From: Larus michahellis
Lineage: Eukaryota; Chordata; Aves; Charadriiformes; Laridae
Length of the DNA stretch: 64,000 nt
Direction: 5' to 3'
Assembly (NCBI RefSeq): GCF_964199755.1
Contig: NC_133930.1
Span: 56,015,962-56,079,961, forward strand
This document shows, piece by piece, positions 61,307-64,000 of this stretch (positions are counted from its first letter, which is position 1; each line of letters begins with the position of its first letter). A model generated the notes under the pieces. That model was not told the DNA's origin. It worked only from the letters and a program-made list of their open reading frames with translations, and did not search any database. Position numbers and translations under genes: made by a program.

Positions 61307-64000
61307 AGAAGGAGTGCAGATCATAGGCCAAGGACTTGCTGTCAGGTGTTAGATCTGAGAGGTGCTAGAGAAGAGCTGCTCAGCTCAGGAGTTTATATCC
61401 TTCACATGCCCTGGTTACGCAGCAAGCTCTTACGGTAATTCTGGCTGGTAAGAAACATAGCTTGGGAATCTAATGGGCAGGTTGTGTGTGAGTTAGTGAC
61501 TTTTCATGTTGTACCTGTAGATAGTAAAATTAAATCAGGGAAACTTTTCACTCCTGGTAACAGGATTTTGGATTTTGTGTGCGTGATGACACTTCAATCT
61601 CTACATGCTGTTGTCTAGAAAATGTTTTGCACTATGGCTGTTAACCCCAAGCTTAGTTTTCAGTTGTCACAAATGTAGAGACTAGCCTTGTTTTAATATT
61701 TACAATAGCTACTTGTGGACTAACTTTGGACATTAAGAGTAACTGTGCATCACACCTGATAACTGTGTCGGAAACTAAACTGGCCTTTGGGATTATAGTG
61801 CAGATTTAGGAGTTTCTGCTTGCTTCAGATTTTTAAGGCTCTGCACTGTTTGTTTAGTGAGAGCTGTTCCTTAGTCCCTTCCTAAAGGTGTCAAGGTGAA
61901 TTTTTACTTCTGCTGAGTAAGTGCACTAAGCAAACTGTGAAGACTGATATAAAATGCTTACCTATGCTAGTGTCTTCTCCAAATTTTTCTACTACTGCTA
62001 AAATTGTTTCTGAGTGCAGATTTGTGGCACTGTTCCATTCAAAAAGGGACTTTCTGCCTAAAGGTATCTGACACTGTCATGCACTACGTTTGAACTTTTT
62101 CTGGAATGGACACAGATTTAAACACCAGGATGAAAGGAATCTCTCTGCTTTGCTAGAATTAACGTAGCTTTAGTGAGAAAGCACTTCTGGACAACGGTAG
62201 TGCTGTCAGAAGTCTGGTCAGATCTGCGCTGGTAATTTTTTTCCTCTTGGCGTAATAGATGGAAAATTCAGAACTCGAATATCCTCTGATGCTTTGAATT
62301 AATAACTGGAGTTCAGGCTGTGGGCATGCTAGGCTGTTGCTTGCTTGCAAGCAGTTTGAACTGAATATTAAATCATAGCTGAAATAGCAGTTATTATTAA
62401 CTACTCAGGATAGATATATTCTCATTGATTAATATTCTGCAGGCATTACTATGTATTCTTTCTGGAAACTTAAGCCGTAGTGACATATCACAGGGAAATA
62501 ACTGGGTAACCTCAGCTGGCTGATGATACAGGAAGTTTGTGGTCAGGTAGGAGACACATTTGTTTTATCCCAGGTTACTGTCTCATGAAAATACCACCCT
62601 GCTGCACTGCTTAAAATAAGATTCAGTGTGGGTATTTGCATCATGGATGGGCGCACACCAACTGGGACTTTCCAGTCCTTCTAACTAGATTTTCTTGCGC
62701 TCTTGTGACTGCTGATGAACTACAGCAGTGACAACGAATGTGTTGCTTTCCATATGTGTTAAACTCAGACTTCTTGGTTAATGTGTTTGGGGTTGCTTAA
62801 GGATTGCTCATTTTTAACTCTAGTCAGTTGTAGAACTGGCAATTTTCTTTTCCTGGGATGCAGGGACAGCAAAAGTTGTTGAGGACTGAGAATGCGTCAT
62901 ATTTGGATGAATGTGCTGGTTTACTTCTTGCAAGTTTTCTGTGACATGATTCTGATGATTTGAAGAGAATGAAGTTTTTTGATATAGTTTTACTAAATTA
63001 AATCTGACTCTTTAAATCCTTTAGCTGAATTCATTGCATATATAGTTGAATAGAGGTGCTAGAAAAACTTCTACAAGTCCTTCTGGTTTGCTCTTTAGAG
63101 GTGTGTGGGGTATGTGTTCCTGATGTTTCCATTGGGAACATGCTGGAAAGGTTAAAGCAGATCTTATCAAACTGACAGAAATAGTTTGCTGGCGAGGTTT
63201 TTTATTACTGTTGTCTAGAAACAACATTTAAAACTGTATTCAACAACAGTGCATTTTGAAACCTTATCTTTACTTTCTAGAATATACCATCTGCAGGACT
63301 GGTGGCCTTTTGGCAGATCATATTCTGCATGGTTGTATGGTGCCTCATTAGTTTTACAGGATGCATCAGAGGACAAATATAAACGATCACTTGTTTGAAA
63401 ACATGTGACCCACTTAAAATTGAGTTTGTTTTCTGAAAGGTTATGTCCCATTTGTAATTTAGGTAGCAAGGCCAAGATGTGCTTTAAATTAATATCAGCA
63501 ATTTTTACCTCATTATCTTCTATGTTGGGTATATTCCTTGTTGGAAAGTGGGTATGAATTGTTAATTACTGGTATTTGAGCCAAGAAAATTCTAATGTTG
63601 CCCAAATTAAAAATCCTGAAGTCCAGGAAAGTTACCAGTCTCTTGTACTTTTACACCTAGTAGCTTAATGAAGAAATTTAAATGCTTTGTTTTGCAGCTT
63701 GCTTACAGAGGTTTATCTGGTAATAATAATAGTGATTCCTATATGTGTCCTCAAAACTGGAATCTACTTCTTGTTAGCTGTGGAGGAAGGGAAGAATGGA
63801 GAAGTGGTGATTGCTGAAAGGCAGGGGAATGGATTTGAAAAGAGAACAGATACCAAAATAATTTTAAAACAACTCCAACATTTCATTACATTTTATGTTT
63901 AAAAGTGTTTGGTTTTTTTTATCTGGCCTTTAGTATAGGAAGTGAAAAATCATGAAAATATTTTCACAAAGGAGAGAAGGCAAGTAGAACTAGAAGCAAT

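Larger units (their letters stand above)
60345..64000 (+). other. TMEM38B: TMEM38B intron 1 (incomplete)
   Basis: Starts with the donor GTGAGC and runs past the window end; no sequence matching the second TRIC-B exon was found. The first 300 bp belong to the CpG island, and the rest is AT-rich. Apart from one short CR1 tail at 61240-61306, no repeats or genes were recognised. Confidence 0.85.

Noticed and set aside
1..64000. CRISPR arrays, prophage, bacterial defence systems, integrated retroviruses
   Set aside because: Gene structure is vertebrate with spliced exons; no regularly spaced repeats, no gag/pol/env-like frames and no LTR pairs were seen. The only mobile elements recognised are CR1 LINE fragments.

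Overview
The window is vertebrate nuclear DNA, most likely from a bird. Three protein-coding genes can be recognised, all on the + strand and in the order FKTN - TAL2 - TMEM38B, the same order as on human 9q31. Scattered fragments of CR1 (chicken repeat 1) LINEs, with their typical tail of repeated ATTCTATG-like octamers, point to a bird (or another sauropsid). Because human chromosome 9 genes are mostly on the avian Z, this is probably Z-linked; that is inference. The species cannot be named from the sequence alone.

Region 1 (1-12.2 kb) is the 3' part of FKTN (fukutin). Seven coding exons (257-460, 1737-2014, 3433-3565, 5017-5146, 6282-6415, 7309-7436, 11208-11421) join in frame and encode 406 residues plus a stop, matching human fukutin from about residue 56 to its end. 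The N-terminal signal-anchor exons lie to the left of the window. Introns are short except the last (3.8 kb), which holds a nested inverted repeat.

Region 2 (12.2-20.4 kb) is intergenic and rich in broken CR1 copies, some inserted head to head.

Region 3 (20.4-51.6 kb) is nearly repeat-free: one short CR1 tail in 31 kb. It holds the single TAL2 coding exon (41935-42288; a 117-residue bHLH transcription factor). A good splice acceptor sits 10 bases before the TAL2 ATG. A TATA box followed by an ATG-free stretch and a strong splice donor lies about 8.7 kb upstream (33196-33369); together these suggest an untranslated first exon. Several clusters of GATA, E-box and homeodomain-type motifs lie here, including two copies of a paired-type homeodomain palindrome within a shared 30-bp core, 24 kb apart. 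They are candidate developmental enhancers.

Region 4 (51.6-64 kb) contains more CR1 copies, a GATA/E-box composite, and then a CpG island with the first coding exon of TMEM38B (60239-60344; TRIC-B cation channel). The rest of the window is the start of TMEM38B intron 1.

The three genes do unrelated jobs (alpha-dystroglycan glycosylation in the Golgi, midbrain GABAergic neuron differentiation, and ER/SR counter-ion conductance). Their linkage is conserved synteny rather than a shared pathway. I saw no CRISPR array, phage, bacterial system, tRNA or rRNA, and no new protein family. The most interesting material is regulatory.
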